64,000 nucleotides of DNA from positions 8,681,001 through 8,745,000 of the forward strand of contig JAITYX010000007.1 in the NCBI GenBank assembly GCA_021018815.1, read 5' to 3'. Below are positions 62,396 to 64,000 of the stretch, piece after piece (the stretch's first letter is position 1; every line of letters starts with the position of its first letter). Both the position numbers and the translations under genes were made by a program. The DNA is from Talinum fruticosum. Taxonomy: Eukaryota; Streptophyta; Magnoliopsida; Caryophyllales; Talinaceae. Below the pieces are notes generated by a model. It was not told the DNA's origin, did not search any database, and saw only the letters and a list, made by a program, of their open reading frames with translations.

Positions 62396-63597
62396 TGATG
62401 TGTAGTGGGGCGGAAGCAAAAACAAATGGGAAAACCGCAAAAGTGCAGCCGGGCAGAATAGGGCCTGATTGCGCAGTCTTGGGAGATCAGGTGAAAGGAT
62501 GGGTAAAAGTGCTTGGTTTTGGCTGAAATTTGGTGGGGAGGTAGGTAACCGGTAAAGGAAGGTTGTGACCAAATTTCGTAATTTTTGGTAAAGGGAAACT
62601 CCCTGAACAAATAGCCGAAGTTGATGTAACCGGCTGGATGAACAGAATGATACCCTTTGTTTGGTTTTAATGTAGAGGATGGAAGGTTTCTTGGTTGCGG
62701 CTGAAATTTGGAGAAATGGAAGTAGATGGACTAGAAAGAAGGTGGTTAAAATTTGGAGAAAAATGGCTGAGTAATTTGTGAGCTATGGGCTGGTAAAGTG
62801 AGGGATAGTACCTAGGCTCGGCTCGGATACAGCAACACCATCGAGTGAACCAAGGGCGCTCCTAAGCGTTCCGGATACAGCAACACCACCGGGACTTAAG
62901 AGACTCAAAGGACATCACCGTGAGGCCAAGCACGGATACAGCTTTGAGGATTCAAAACGAGCAATCCAGCTCAAGAGTGTTAACTCAAATATATTCATCA
63001 AAAGGTGTCTTTACAATGAGCATGAGAGCTGAATATATAATGCCCGGTAATGGCATTTACAAAGCTGAAAATATAAGCAAAAAAATAAATAAATAAAACA
63101 AAATGATAGCAAAACTAACAAGATTCTTTTCCCTTCCTCCAAGCTAAGCTAGAGTGAATTCTAGCCAAGTATTCCAAAATTGGGAACATGTGGTCATGGC
63201 CTGTTTTCCCCTTCTCCAAGCTCCTTAGTTCTTGATGCTTCTAGAGTGCCTTGTCATCCTATTTCCTTGTTGCTCATCATTCGGCTAGGGTGTTCTCATT
63301 TGTAGATATGGACCGCCCATACTTAAGCATCATCTTATTTATATACTTTGAGCATAACATGGCCATATTCCACGGTTTGTCTTAACCGTGCACGCTTGCT
63401 TCACCTTGGAGGTTTTTTGGTGGCTAACTTCAACTATCCTTCTTGACTAAATGGGCAATCAATTATTTATGAATAAAATCATAAAAACTCCTTGTTGTGG
63501 ACTTGTCACTCTCCGGGAACCTCTAACACCATGTGTTTGAACTTTGAGCTTCTCATTATGAAATATTCAAGCATATCCGGTTGCATCTTGCGCATAC
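62396..63597 (-). repeat. 5' LTR of gypsy element G1, missing its terminal about 52 bp
   Basis: Aligns with 58707-59910 of the other LTR. The match stops at GCGCATAC (63590-63597). The remaining 52 bp that form the element's LTR start in the left copy are absent, replaced by CAAAGT and a related LTR. Confidence 0.8.
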
Positions 63598-63603
63598 CAA
63601 AGT

Positions 63604-64000
63604 TGATGTGTAGTGGGAGGCGGAAGCAAAAGGAAGCAAAACCGTGAACAAGCAGCCTGGCCGAACAGGACCTGCAGTGCACGGCTCGGGGAAAGGGGTG
63701 AAAAGAGGGGCAATGATCTTGGATTTGGACGAAATTTGGTGGAGGGTGAGTTAACTAGTTGGTTAAGGTTGTGGTAAAATTTGGTAATTTTTGGATAAGG
63801 GGAACACCCCGATCAACAAGCCTAAAGTTGACAAGTACTCGGCTGGATGAACAGATTGATACCCTTTGTTTAGTTCGGGTGTGGAGGGCGGAGTTCTTCT
63901 TGGTTTAAGCTGAGATTTGGTGGAGATGGTCTCAACTCATGTATTATGAAGTGTGTGAAATTTGGGAAAGAGATGATTCGTGGATTGGGAGATATGATTG
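63604..64000 (-). repeat. partial LTR of a second, diverged G1-family element
   Basis: Begins TGATGTGTAGTGGGAGG and aligns with the left parts of both G1 LTRs (shared GGCTGGATGAACAGA, GATACCCTTTGTTT), but with many more differences than those two show from each other. It continues off the right edge. Confidence 0.75.

Larger units (their letters stand above)
58707..63597 (-). mobile_element. non-autonomous Ty3/gypsy element G1 (gag-protease only)
   Basis: LTRs 58707-59962 and 62396-63597, internal region 59963-62395 (2.4 kb). On the minus strand, primer-site-like TGGTATCGGGGCAAG (62390-62376) lies just inside the 5' LTR. The only coding content is gag, zinc knuckle, protease and an unknown C-terminal region. 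RT, RNase H and integrase are absent. It is inserted in hAT-like copy 2. The high LTR similarity points to a fairly recent insertion. Confidence 0.8.

Noticed and set aside
62264..62610. Minus-strand frames across the G1 LTR edge, also seen at 58563-58921
   Set aside because: They translate the LTR itself and recur only because the LTR is repeated. gag starts at 62298.

Overview
The window looks like nuclear DNA from a flowering plant. It is AT-rich and intron-bearing, with long (AAT)n/(ATT)n microsatellites, Helitron ends, hAT-like elements, LINEs, and Ty1/copia and Ty3/gypsy retrotransposons. No prokaryotic or organellar features are visible. I could not tell the species.

Host genes occupy little of it. 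From left to right: (1) the first exon of a TPX2-like microtubule gene on the minus strand (701-920), whose remainder lies off the left edge; (2) a two-exon DUF688 gene (4706-5823, +); (3) a five-exon plastid CLPT gene, a plant-specific accessory of the Clp protease (10283 down to 6567, -); (4) three related two-exon PR-10/Bet v 1 genes, all on the minus strand (13046-13674, 17872-18482, 28474-29105); (5) TAD2, the catalytic subunit of the tRNA A34 deaminase (53707-54263, -). The PR-10 copies come from segmental duplication: intron position and exon lengths are shared, and flanking sequence is duplicated as well.

Transposons make up most of the rest. 10.5-12.45 kb holds a degenerate Helitron with RPA-like remnants. 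15.2-17.3 kb holds a copia fragment joined to a LINE fragment. 19.7-24.8 kb carries a 1.04-kb hAT-like non-autonomous element and three Helitron-type 3' ends. 29.8-38.9 kb is a nest of gypsy-type LTRs around a gag-only gypsy remnant. 38.95-51.2 kb is a decayed Sire/Maximus-type copia with an extra ORF after pol, joined tail-to-tail to an inverted second copy. From 57.7 kb to the right edge, a second hAT-like copy is interrupted by a young gypsy element (58.7-63.6 kb). That gypsy element encodes gag and protease plus an unrecognised C-terminal region, but no RT or integrase.

A theme runs across the window. Three otherwise well-formed genes (DUF688, CLPT, TAD2) and the gypsy ORF are each broken by one-base shifts at or near homopolymer runs. 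This pattern fits uncorrected homopolymer errors in the assembly better than independent gene death, and it should be tested before any of these is called a pseudogene. The observations most worth following are the RT-less gypsy element, the internal TATA box ahead of the copia extra ORF, the GC-AG intron and 36-bp exon in CLPT, and the divergent regulatory and splice changes among the PR-10 copies.
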